Below, piece after piece: positions 19,740-28,726 of a stretch of 33,451 bases of DNA (position 1 is the stretch's first letter; every line of letters begins with the position of its first letter). The notes beneath the pieces were generated by a model that worked only from the letters and a program-made list of their open reading frames with translations, was not told the DNA's origin and made no database searches. A program made the translations under genes and the position numbers. Origin of the DNA: Planctomycetia bacterium (GTDB lineage: Bacteria; Planctomycetota; Planctomycetia; Pirellulales; UBA1268); contig RFVE01000007.1 of NCBI GenBank assembly GCA_009922585.1, forward strand, positions 1 through 33,451. The letters run 5' to 3'.

Positions 19740-21791
19740 ATGACGAGCCCTCGTGCGACCCAATGGGCCCTCACCACTCGTAGCTGGTGGCTGATGTGTC
19801 CTGCCTTGCTGGTGTCTGTCTTGGCAGGGAGTTTGGCTGTGGCCGAACCGGCTTTCAAACCAAGCCAGACGGTCTTCCCCTCCACGACGGCAGCCTGGTT
19901 GAGCATTGCCGATCCCGCTGCGTTTCAGAAAAGCTTTGACCAAACCCAGTACGGGAAACTGTTGCAAGATCCCAGCATGGAGGCTTTCGTCAAGAGTTTT
20001 CGCGAGCAGCTTTCCAAGGCCGGCAAGCAGCGGTTGGGCAAGCTAGGATTGACGCTTGAGGATTTGGGTGAAGTTCCTGGCGGTGAGATTGCTCTTGCAG
20101 CGATCGTGCCAGAGCCAGACCGCTTAGCAACGGTTTTACTGGTCGACACCACCGGCCACGAGGCAGAGACCCGAACGCTTCTTGATCAGATCGATGCCCG
20201 CCTGCTCGAACAGCAGGCACAGCGACTCGCTGACTATCAAGAGGTCATCAAGGTCTACCGGCTGCCACCAGAAGAACCGCGGGCGGATGATGAGGAAACG
20301 GAAACACCCCCTGCGGACCGCCTGGTGGCCGTTGTGCACCAAGGGGCGGCACTTGTTGTCGGGGATGACCCAGTGCAGGTGCATCACGTGTTGACCGTGC
20401 TGAAGACCGGTCGACAGGATTCGCTCGCCTCAAAGCCAGAGTTCCAGAGCGTTGCCGACCGCTCACTCGAAGGTATGCCAAAGCAGGCGGCGAAATTGCG
20501 TTGGTACGTTGACCCGTTCACCTTTGCTGTTTCGTACAAGGCGGCCTATCCACCGCAGGATCGTCGCAAGGGGCCCGACTATGTCGAGATTCTCGGCCGC
20601 CAGGGGTTTGACGCGGTCAAGTCGATTGGTGGAACAGTTATCTTCGCCGATGGCCCCCGCGACATGCGGCATCAGACGATTGTCTATGCTCCGCCCCTGC
20701 CCGGTCGCGACCCCGCCTCGCCCGACCGCTACGATCTTGCGGCCCGAATGCTGCGTTTCCCTGACACCGATGCAATTGAGCCGCCCGCTTGGGTGCCAGC
20801 CGACGCCTCAAGTTGGTCGGCACTCCAGTGGGATCTCGAAACGGCCTTTCATTCCGCTGAGACATTGGTGGATGACATCGTTGGTGAAGAGGGCGTGTTC
20901 GACGACGTAATTGCTTCGCTCAAAGAAGACCCCGATGGTCCTCAGATCGATGTCGAGACTGACCTTATTGCTGGTCTCGGAACGCGGGTTGCCATGCTGG
21001 GTGACTATGTTGAGCCGATCGGCCTCGATAGTGAGCGTCTGGTGATCGCGATTGAGGCGACCGATCCTGAAAAGGTTGCAGAAACGGTTTCCAAGAGCAT
21101 GGCGACCGATCCGGATATGCGTCGAATTGAGGCCCATGGTGTGGTCATCTGGGAACTGATCGATCGCTCAATGGAAATACCCAAACTTGAGATTGAGACA
21201 CCGGGTGGTGGGATCGCCCACGCCGATGACGACGACGACCGTAATGATCGGCGTCGGCGACTTCGTGAAAAGGAGGAGAAACTGCTGCCACATTCAGCGG
21301 TGACTGTGTCACATGGACATCTGCTGATCGCATCCCATCGGGACATTCTGGAGCGGGTGCTGACCACCGTTGAAAGCGGTGACTCGTTGGTGTCGAGGTC
21401 GGACTACACGCTGGTTGTTCGGGAGTTGAAAGAACTTTTTCCGGGCAAAATCGCCCTGCAAGGCTTTGGCCGTTCGGATGAGTCGATTCGCCCAACGTAC
21501 GCAATGCTCAAGCGGGGCTCGATGCCGAAGTCAAAAAGTGTCATGGGGCAGATCCTTAACAATCTTCTCGGTGATGGAAAGCCAGGTACGGTCCGCGACC
21601 AGAAAATCGATGGCAGCACGTTGCCTGATTTTGAGCAGATTCGTCATTACTTTGGCACCGCAGGCTTCATGATGCAGACGCTTCAGGACGGCTGGCTCAT
21701 TGGCGGAATTGCCCTCCCTCGAGAAGACTTGAGCAGCAAGCAGGCGGATGAAGAAGTCGCCAGCCGCCCGCAGGAGCCGCAGGCTAACTAA
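19740..21791 (+). CDS. Hypothetical secreted protein (DUF3352-like)
   Basis: N-terminal signal-like WWLMCPALLVSVLAGSLAVAEPAFKPSQTVFPSTTAAWLSIADPAAFQKSFDQTQYGKLLQDP; long colinear ORF; acidic/basic run DDDDDRNDRRRRLREKEEK. Start codon approximate. Confidence 0.72.
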   Translation: MTSPRATQWALTTRSWWLMCPALLVSVLAGSLAVAEPAFKPSQTVFPSTTAAWLSIADPAAFQKSFDQTQYGKLLQDPSMEAFVKSFREQLSKAGKQRLGKLGLTLEDLGEVPGGEIALAAIVPEPDRLATVLLVDTTGHEAETRTLLDQIDARLLEQQAQRLADYQEVIKVYRLPPEEPRADDEETETPPADRLVAVVHQGAALVVGDDPVQVHHVLTVLKTGRQDSLASKPEFQSVADRSLEGMPKQAAKLRWYVDPFTFAVSYKAAYPPQDRRKGPDYVEILGRQGFDAVKSIGGTVIFADGPRDMRHQTIVYAPPLPGRDPASPDRYDLAARMLRFPDTDAIEPPAWVPADASSWSALQWDLETAFHSAETLVDDIVGEEGVFDDVIASLKEDPDGPQIDVETDLIAGLGTRVAMLGDYVEPIGLDSERLVIAIEATDPEKVAETVSKSMATDPDMRRIEAHGVVIWELIDRSMEIPKLEIETPGGGIAHADDDDDRNDRRRRLREKEEKLLPHSAVTVSHGHLLIASHRDILERVLTTVESGDSLVSRSDYTLVVRELKELFPGKIALQGFGRSDESIRPTYAMLKRGSMPKSKSVMGQILNNLLGDGKPGTVRDQKIDGSTLPDFEQIRHYFGTAGFMMQTLQDGWLIGGIALPREDLSSKQADEEVASRPQEPQAN

Positions 21792-24190
21792 CGAACGCCA
21801 GTTCGCGCAGAGTCGATCACCGCCCAAAACGGATGTTGGTAGTCGGAACGGGTTCGGAGATCTTCCAGCATTACATCAATGTCAGGCGTTAGTTCGCCAC
21901 GATGCAACTGGCGGCCTCCGAGCGTGACTGTGACTGGTTGTTTGAAGTCAACCAGTTCGGGAGTGAACCAAATTCGCACCCGTTTGGCACCGCAGCGAAT
22001 AGTGACGCGGTTTCTGTTGGTCACTTTTCCAGAGAGTGTGAATGGTCTGATGGCGGCCCCGGCAGGCCAGTCGCTCGGCAGGATCATCGTTCTTGGTGGT
22101 GGCGACTCCGGCTCAATCCACCAGAAGAAACGGTCTCCAGGCCGCAGGGCCACTGCCTCGATCGATCGGGGGCAGGCATTGCGTTTTCGCCTGCTATCGA
22201 TGTCCATTTCGTTAGCGGTGAAACTGGCTTGATCGAGTTCACCGCTGACAAGGTAGAGGGGGAGCAGTTCGGCGTTTGGGTGATAGTGATTGATGTACCG
22301 GTCGGCTTTCCCGGCAATCACCACAACGCCGGCCCAGAGATCGGGATGAGCCAGCCCAATATCCCAAGCGGCATCACCGCCGAGGGAATGCCCAGACAGG
22401 AAGACTCTGTCAGAATCGATTGAAAAGCGGCGGGAGGCCTCGCGCAGGGCCGCAAGGACCGCCGCGTGCTCCTTCGCGGTGAAGCCGTATGCCTGCTGGT
22501 TGGCGTCGGCCCAAGCGGGTGCGATGACGATCGTGCCGTTCCGGGCAGCCTGGCCGCTTCGCCGGCCCTGCTTGTCAGGCATTCCTGCCCACCACTCGAT
22601 CTGATTCAGCGGTGTGCTCCAAGCGGCATGCAGGCTGATGATGGCGGGGTAGCGGCGGCGGGCATCGTACTCAGGGGGCAGTTGCACCAGACAGGGGAAG
22701 GTCTTGGCGGAACTCTCGGCGGAAGCCGGCTGCGGGATGTTGAGGGTGAACAGCCCTTCGCCGTCTGGTTCGGGAGCCGGCAGTGGCGGCAGCATCTGGG
22801 CTGCTACCGCAGCAACAGTCGGTGGATCGAAAGCCTCTTCGTCGGCGAGTTGTCGGCGAAGGTCAACCCGCTGGTCGCCGGAGGCTGTTAGATAGTCGCG
22901 GAGAAGTCTTCTGACCTGGGCCATCGACAAAGCCAGCTTGAGGTTGATCTGTGAGCGGTCGGCTCCAGCCAGCCAGCCACTCAGGCCCAGGGCGAGGCTC
23001 TGCTCTGCCGTCAACTGGCCATCGCCGGCCACTCGTTCGAACACTGCCAGTCGGTTCAGGCTGGTGAATGTCAACTGGGCTGCGATCTCGTCGGTGAGGT
23101 CCGCCACGAGCTGTCGGTCACGCGCATCCTCAATGCGTCCGGCCTGCTCACGCAGCAGAGCCACAAGCCGTCCAGCCCGATCAAGTCGTTCACGGTATTC
23201 GTCGCGAATTTCTGCCACTGCCTGCAGAAGCTCACCAGTGCCATCACCTGCCGGAAACGATTCCAGTAATTGGATGACGAGGCGGTCCTGTCCAGCCCGT
23301 TGCCGGAGGCGAATCTCGTCAAGCAGTTGTCCTGCTGCAAGCCCGGCTAGGCTCTGCTGTTGGTCGCGGAGGTCGGTGGCGTTGGGAAAGTCCTTTGTCA
23401 GTTGTTCAAGTTCGACTGCTGCCTCGCGGTACCGGGTAGCCTGCAGCAGCAGCCGCACAAATTGCAGGCGCTGGTCGATGTCATGCTGGTCAATCTGCTG
23501 TTCAATCACTCGCCGTAACGTTTCGCGTGGAATCGAAGATGTCGCCAGCCGCATGTCAATCCGGTACGTCTGGTCTGTCACCAGCCCCTCCACTGCGGTC
23601 CACTGAGGAGTGATCGTAGTGATACCCTGAACGACATCGAGTCGGCCGGCGGCCGTGGCCAAGGAAAGAATCCGGCGGCCGTATTCATCGAATGGGGTGG
23701 CGGCGAGGATACCGCCGATACCGCCGACACGGCGGCCGCCTTCCGGCACCCGCTGCGGAATCTCAATCCGTTCCAGACCAGCGTTTACTGGACTCTTTTC
23801 AACTGCGACGACCCGACGGCGAGGCACGAAGGTGCGGGTCAAGCCGTCATCGCACATGACCGCTGTCGCTGCCTGGCCCTCTCGTTCCTCCGGATCGACG
23901 TTGATGCCAGGGAGGAGTGCAAATCTCCCGAGCAGGCTGCGACCATCGTCGAGGTCGACCCGATCGGCGGCTACTGGAGGGGTGAACGTGAGGGCAAGCA
24001 GCAATGGCCACCAGCGGTGCCGCCCGGTCTGTAGCAGTTTCCGGCGGCCCGCTGGTAACGGGCCCGCAGCCCTCGGTGCCGGTGGCAGTGAGCGGAAAAA
24101 CCGCCGAATTTTTCTCGGACCTCCCACCACCGGCCTCCTCCCGCTGTTTCGTGCCATTCGGCAGCGTACACTAGGAATCGATTCGGTCAC
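21788..24190 (-). CDS. Secreted alpha/beta-hydrolase (PHB-depolymerase/S9-like) with large N-terminal region; appears to lack the segment carrying the catalytic His
   Basis: PCLVQLPPEYDARRRYPAIISLHAAWSTP; RFSIDSDRVFLSGHSLGGDAAWDIGLAHPDLWAGVVVIAGKADRY; LPLYLVSGELD; then ANEMDIDSRRKRNACPRSIEAVALRPGDRFFWWIE with no GHEHF-type motif. Start uncertain. Confidence 0.78.
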   Translation of the reverse strand: MTESIPSVRCRMARNSGRRPVVGGPRKIRRFFRSLPPAPRAAGPLPAGRRKLLQTGRHRWWPLLLALTFTPPVAADRVDLDDGRSLLGRFALLPGINVDPEEREGQAATAVMCDDGLTRTFVPRRRVVAVEKSPVNAGLERIEIPQRVPEGGRRVGGIGGILAATPFDEYGRRILSLATAAGRLDVVQGITTITPQWTAVEGLVTDQTYRIDMRLATSSIPRETLRRVIEQQIDQHDIDQRLQFVRLLLQATRYREAAVELEQLTKDFPNATDLRDQQQSLAGLAAGQLLDEIRLRQRAGQDRLVIQLLESFPAGDGTGELLQAVAEIRDEYRERLDRAGRLVALLREQAGRIEDARDRQLVADLTDEIAAQLTFTSLNRLAVFERVAGDGQLTAEQSLALGLSGWLAGADRSQINLKLALSMAQVRRLLRDYLTASGDQRVDLRRQLADEEAFDPPTVAAVAAQMLPPLPAPEPDGEGLFTLNIPQPASAESSAKTFPCLVQLPPEYDARRRYPAIISLHAAWSTPLNQIEWWAGMPDKQGRRSGQAARNGTIVIAPAWADANQQAYGFTAKEHAAVLAALREASRRFSIDSDRVFLSGHSLGGDAAWDIGLAHPDLWAGVVVIAGKADRYINHYHPNAELLPLYLVSGELDQASFTANEMDIDSRRKRNACPRSIEAVALRPGDRFFWWIEPESPPPRTMILPSDWPAGAAIRPFTLSGKVTNRNRVTIRCGAKRVRIWFTPELVDFKQPVTVTLGGRQLHRGELTPDIDVMLEDLRTRSDYQHPFWAVIDSARTGVR

Positions 24191-24264
24191 CGAACGACTT
24201 CACCTCCACTTGCCGGGCGTAAAGCCTCCGCATTCCCCCTAGCCTTCCAGAGGGCCTTTTCCGG

Positions 24265-24558
24265 ATGATTCTGATTGTCCGCCGTTTGTTGGCATGGGGA
24301 GTAGCACTTTCCCTCCTGCTACCGTTGGTGCTGATCCTGGTGCTGTCCCTCGGCGGTCTGCTCACCGGCGTGGGCGATAACGTTGGGGGAAGCATCTGCC
24401 TCCGTGCTTCGCTTTGCATCGGCGTTATCTGGGCAACGGCTGTCGTAGTGACAGCGGTGACCGGTGGCCTACTGGCCCTGGAGACTGGCACAGATCCGTC
24501 CTGGAGCAAATCAAAACGTGCCGACATGCCACAAGACCAGGCGGAAGGGCTCAGTTGA
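24265..24558 (+). CDS. Hypothetical small membrane protein
   Basis: 97 aa with two strong hydrophobic segments (LLAWGVALSLLLPLVLILVLSLGGLL; LCIGVIWATAVVVTAVTGGLLAL). Confidence 0.5.
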   Translation: MILIVRRLLAWGVALSLLLPLVLILVLSLGGLLTGVGDNVGGSICLRASLCIGVIWATAVVVTAVTGGLLALETGTDPSWSKSKRADMPQDQAEGLS

Positions 24559-24994
24559 GGCCGTGGGGCGATAAGTTATCCACCGTAATGCCGTGGTGCC
24601 GTGGAATGCGGAGAGCTCGCCAATCCAAAAGGAGGGTGCCTCAATTCCAGGGCCTGCAACCGAATCCAAAGCTGTTTCGTAGAGGAACAGCAGGTCGGCG
24701 TAGCACGCGGCTGGAACCATGGTTGGCACCCGACGAGCCTCGTTAAGAGCTCACCGGCATAGGTTCGACACAGCACGGACATAGCAGAAAACTTACCGCC
24801 CCGCAGCCTCCATAGAACTGTTCGGCGGTGCTTCCATGATAGCCTAGGCCATCCACCAAAAACAGATTTCTGTTCGGGGGAAAGGTTGCCCGCCTTTGTC
24901 AGACTGCAGAAATGGTTTCCCAACGCCTGGATAAAGCGATCGGCAATACCGAAAGGCCCACGAGTTTTTGGGTGTTCCCAACTGGGCTCGCTTA

Positions 24995-25012
24995 CGCCCG
25001 CATTCGCGGGCG
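24995..25012. terminator. Stem-loop cgcccgc-attc-gcgggcg downstream of the DUF4912 gene
   Basis: Perfect 7-bp stem with 4-nt loop ~30 nt beyond the minus-strand stop at 25042; no U-tract, so terminator role is tentative. Confidence 0.35.
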
Positions 25013-25041
25013 AGGGGCATGGAGAACTTTTTCACGGACGG

Positions 25042-26319
25042 CTAGAGTTCATCAGCCTCGCAGAGGTGAGGCTCCATGGCCTTTGTGTTCCGCTCGATAG
25101 CCAGCACTACGGTCTGACGCTCAAGGCCAGACGCCGATTGGGCTCTGATAGGAATAACCTGGCGTTTGTTTGGCATCTCCACTCGCACTCGAAAGCCACC
25201 GTCGGCCTCGACATCGACCGGTTCGCCCTGAATCGTCAGGTAGGCACCCTTTTCGGTGATGCCATAGACGATCATTTCTGCCTCTACTTCAAGCGGGAAA
25301 CCAAGCGCTTCACCCTGCTCAAGTCCCTCACTGAGACCTGATTGATTTTTTGAGTCGGGCGGGCCGAGCGGTCGTTGGAGCCGCTCCTCGAACAACTCCT
25401 GAAGTTCTTGGGGGTGATCCTCCGGTGAGAATCCACCGCTCATTGCGTAAATCTTGTCACAGTTTGTGGCAATATCGCCCCAGTGGGCATCGAGAGTATC
25501 TGCCTGTGATCCCATTCCGACATTGACGACGTTGCTTCGGCAAATGCTGTGAAAATCGCCGTGTCGGGAGCGGTAGCCCAGTTCAACCCGGCAACGCAGT
25601 GGATTTCGAACGTCGATGTACCAGTTTTTCACTCCGCCGTGAATCTCGATGTCCCGGACTACCCGCTCTGACGGAGAACCCGCCGCGCCACTGACAACTT
25701 CCAGCAGCCGCAGCACCGGCTTTGCCGCGTGCCATTCCTGCCCCATCGCAGCCTCGACCCGCCGGACGCTTGGTTGGGTCACTTCCCAAAAGGCGTGCAG
25801 CCAGTGTGGACCGCGGACCATCAAGACGGCTCGATCGCGGAGTTTGGCCCGCCTACGGCTTGGCTCGGGGCGGCTGACCAGACTCTTTTCCCGGGCAAGA
25901 CGGTCCTGGGCAGCGCGAATACGTTCGCTGATGACGGCCCGGCGGCGAGTGATCGCGGCTTGGCGAGAAGACTCGTTTCGGCTTCTGCTGCCGGTCGAGC
26001 GGCGGCCTGGAAGGGCCTTCGCGCCGCCTGTTGGTAAGACCGGCCTGCTTCGCTTTGGTGCGTGCCCTGCCTTTAGAGCGGTCGATGACCGACTCTTGCT
26101 CGTGACACGGGTCTGACCTTTTTTTGCGCCAGCGGCAGCCCGAGCGGCGACGATTCCACTGCTGGTGGCCGCAGCGGACGGTCTGCCAGCCTTCGCCTTT
26201 CGCACAAGTGCTTGAATGAGTTGATCTTTTCGCATCGCATGCCAGCCAGGCACGCCCTGCTGCTTGGCCAGCTTTGCCAAATCGCGAACCGGCTTCTCCC
26301 GGAGAGTCGCGGTCGTCAT
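25042..26319 (-). CDS. DUF4912 domain protein with N-terminal Rho_N/SAP-like domain and basic linker
   Basis: KPVRDLAKLAKQQGVPGWHAMRKDQLIQALVRKAK (Rho_N/SAP-like); RDRAVLMVRGPHWLHAFWEVTQPSVRR and NWYIDVRNPLRCRVELGYRSRHGDFHSICRSNVV (DUF4912-like). Confidence 0.8.
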   Translation of the reverse strand: MTTATLREKPVRDLAKLAKQQGVPGWHAMRKDQLIQALVRKAKAGRPSAAATSSGIVAARAAAGAKKGQTRVTSKSRSSTALKAGHAPKRSRPVLPTGGAKALPGRRSTGSRSRNESSRQAAITRRRAVISERIRAAQDRLAREKSLVSRPEPSRRRAKLRDRAVLMVRGPHWLHAFWEVTQPSVRRVEAAMGQEWHAAKPVLRLLEVVSGAAGSPSERVVRDIEIHGGVKNWYIDVRNPLRCRVELGYRSRHGDFHSICRSNVVNVGMGSQADTLDAHWGDIATNCDKIYAMSGGFSPEDHPQELQELFEERLQRPLGPPDSKNQSGLSEGLEQGEALGFPLEVEAEMIVYGITEKGAYLTIQGEPVDVEADGGFRVRVEMPNKRQVIPIRAQSASGLERQTVVLAIERNTKAMEPHLCEADEL

Positions 26320-26655
26320 CGGGCTCACTCCCTTCCCTGACCCCACGAGGGGGTACCTCTACGCAAAATGTCGACCGATGCTTCAGCATCAGCGATCAAA
26401 TCACGCTAACGAAAAAGGGTTGTGAAAGCAAATTGCCGCACGCAATGAGTGGATTCTTTCATTCATTCGCCTATTACTGGGAAAAAGATTGGCGCAAATG
26501 AACGAATTCAATCATTCAGCCGCATGGCAGGCGCAGCTGGGTCGTTTCTCTTGCTTTTCACGAGCAGCCGCCGATGGGCCCAACCTCTGCCCGAAATGCC
26601 ACGCTGCAGCCGATTTTCCGATGGAACGCGGCATTGTCTCACCGCTGCCTGCAGC

Positions 26656-28020
26656 TCATTCGCCTCGGAGTTTGAGGCCTCGCTCGGCGAGGCGTTCCCG
26701 CACCTCGTTCAGGCTGGTGACACCGAAGTTTTTGCATTCCATCAGGTCTTCGCCGGTTCGCCGCACCAGTTCACCGATTGTGGTGATCCCAAGTTTGGTG
26801 GTGCACTTGCGAGCTCGTACGGAAAGATTGAGTTCTGTGACTGGGAGGCCGTGAATCTCGGTCTCTTCTTCGATTGGTTCAGCAAAAGCCTGCTGTGGTT
26901 CGATTGCGGTTGTTGGTTCCGCGAATTGGCCAAGGCTCAACCCCTTGCTCGCAAGCATCTCCTTGATCTCAACAAGGCTCGTCTCGCCAAAGTTCTTGCT
27001 GGCAAGCACTTCTGCTTCGCTGGTTCGAGCGAGATCGCCGAGCGTCTGGATGCCCATTTTGGCCAGACAGTTGCGACTGCGGACAGAGAGCTCGAAGTCA
27101 CTGACCGGCAGTACCATGATCTGTTCCAGCCGATCCCGCTGACGCTGCTCCTGTTCGTCAAGCAGCCTGTCGCCGGAGGCGGTCGAGTCTTTCATGAAGA
27201 GCCGAGCTCGGGCGACAGCCTCATCACGGCCCGGGGCATCAAGGGGCAGGCCGTCGAGAATCCTTCGGTAACAATCTTGAGCCTTCGAAAACTCGTCACG
27301 ATCCTCGTAAAGAAGCCCAAGATTGATCAATGCTCCGACCGTTGCAGGATACCTTTGCAATGACCGCTGGTAGCATTCGATCGCCTCGTCGTCGTTCCCC
27401 ATTCTGTCGTGGAGCACGCCGAGGCAGAAAAGCGCCAGTGGTTCTCCCGGATCGACTGCAACAGCTTTTTCAAGCACTGCGAACACCGTTTCGACTGGGC
27501 TGCCCGATTCGACCCCAACGGCTCCACGGGCAGCAAGCAGTTCTGCTGAATCAGTTTCTTCACTGCCTGCGGCGTCAAGCACTTCGGCTGCCGCCTCCAA
27601 TTGGCCGGCCGCACGCAGCGTGTTGGCAATCGCGGCCGTGCAGGCTGCCGCCGGATAGCCAGCAGAACGGGCCGCCTCAAAGGATGCCCGGGCCTCAGCG
27701 CTGCTGCCCAGCGCAGCCTGCGCGAGGCCGAGAGCAAACAGCGACAGCGCCGAGCCGTCGCCCGACTTCAGGGCAGCCGCTGCCTCGCTGCTTCGGCCGA
27801 GCAGATAGAGACCGACACCCAGCCTGACCGACGCAGCTGGGCTGCGTTCAGCCGACGACTGAAGATCTTGGACCGTCAGCCTCAGTTCCCGATGGGTTGT
27901 CGGGCTTGTCCCGAGCGAGTCAGCGATAGCCCGAACGTCATCGGGTCCGAATGGCCCACTGGCGGCGAGCAGTTCGCGTACATCAATGGTGGCTGGAGGG
28001 GAGGAGGCTGAAGCTTGCAT
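26656..28020 (-). CDS. TPR-repeat protein with two tandem RNA polymerase alpha-subunit C-terminal-like domains
   Basis: TPR: FCLGVLHDRMGNDDEAIECYQRSLQRYPATVGALINLGLLYEDRDEFSKAQDCYRRIL; alpha-CTD 1: VSDFELSVRSRNCLAKMGIQTLGDLARTSEAEVLASKNFGETSLVEIKEMLASKGLSL; alpha-CTD 2: VTELNLSVRARKCTTKLGITTIGELVRRTGEDLMECKNFGVTSLNEVRERLAERGLKL. Confidence 0.9.
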   Translation of the reverse strand: MQASASSPPATIDVRELLAASGPFGPDDVRAIADSLGTSPTTHRELRLTVQDLQSSAERSPAASVRLGVGLYLLGRSSEAAAALKSGDGSALSLFALGLAQAALGSSAEARASFEAARSAGYPAAACTAAIANTLRAAGQLEAAAEVLDAAGSEETDSAELLAARGAVGVESGSPVETVFAVLEKAVAVDPGEPLALFCLGVLHDRMGNDDEAIECYQRSLQRYPATVGALINLGLLYEDRDEFSKAQDCYRRILDGLPLDAPGRDEAVARARLFMKDSTASGDRLLDEQEQRQRDRLEQIMVLPVSDFELSVRSRNCLAKMGIQTLGDLARTSEAEVLASKNFGETSLVEIKEMLASKGLSLGQFAEPTTAIEPQQAFAEPIEEETEIHGLPVTELNLSVRARKCTTKLGITTIGELVRRTGEDLMECKNFGVTSLNEVRERLAERGLKLRGE

Positions 28021-28116
28021 CTGGATTGGTTACCTTTCGACGGTGGGGCACCACTATTCGCAGCAGAAAACAGAGGCCGATCACGGAGGACGACCGCAGC
28101 CCGGGGATCGGGCGGA

Positions 28117-28190
28117 AGCCAGCGGTGGGAATCGAACCCACAACCCCCGCATTACGAATGCGGTGCTCTGCCAATTGAAGCTACGCTGGC
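28117..28190 (-). tRNA. tRNA-Thr (anticodon CGT)
   Basis: Revcomp reads gccagcg tagcttcaattggcagagca ccgca ttCGTaa tgcgg gggtt gtgggttcgattcccac cgctggc; 7-bp acceptor stem, T-arm gttcgattc, anticodon loop TTCGTAA; no encoded CCA. Confidence 0.93.
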
Positions 28191-28305
28191 GGTCGGACAC
28201 GAGGGGAGAGTCCGCCGCGGCCGGACTCCGCAGAGTAGCGCAGAGCCGCTGGGCTAGTCAAGGGGCTGCCTTCCGAAATGTCCCTGTTGCGAGGGGTGGG
28301 GCCAA

Positions 28306-28419
28306 CACGAAAAAAAGTGGGGTCTCGACTCGGCAGGAGCGTCCTGCCATGGTCAAGCGGATCAGGGGCAAGGCGACCGCTCGACCGAAAGAAGTCGAAG
28401 ACCCCACTTTTTCATGGTG
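28306..28419. repeat. Large branched inverted-repeat element (outer arms aaaaagtggggtc-tcgact / agtcgaagaccccacttttt)
   Basis: Outer stem ~19 bp with one bulge, flanked by A-run/T-run; inner hairpin ggcagga-gcg-tcctgcc (28332-28348). Could be a bidirectional terminator, structured RNA or REP/MITE-like element. Confidence 0.7.
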
Positions 28420-28726
28420 TGGGTGACAGGAACCGGAAATCCCTGTCAGCTCAACACGAGTTGCACTCGCCGTGCCAAACCGCCAGCCTGCAAAAAAAGA
28501 AGCTGTCGAATTGGAAAAACGGCGATAATGTCCCTTGAAACGGCGAGGTTCATGGATTGGCCGCTGAGGCGATGGCCATGGGCATCTGTCGCAAAGTGAA
28601 AATCTGTATTGGCACGCAGCGATTTAGCCGCATCAAAATGCCCCGATCGCAGCAAAATGCTGCGGTGGCCTTCTGGGGGCCGCCAACATCGCTGTCGCCC
28701 GCAACCTGCTCTGGAGACGCCCTTCG

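Noticed and set aside
27986-28426. 146-aa ORF across the tRNA and stem-loop region
   Set aside because: Runs antisense through the tRNA-Thr gene; not protein-coding. Its last ~25 codons inside the stem-loop show no clear family.
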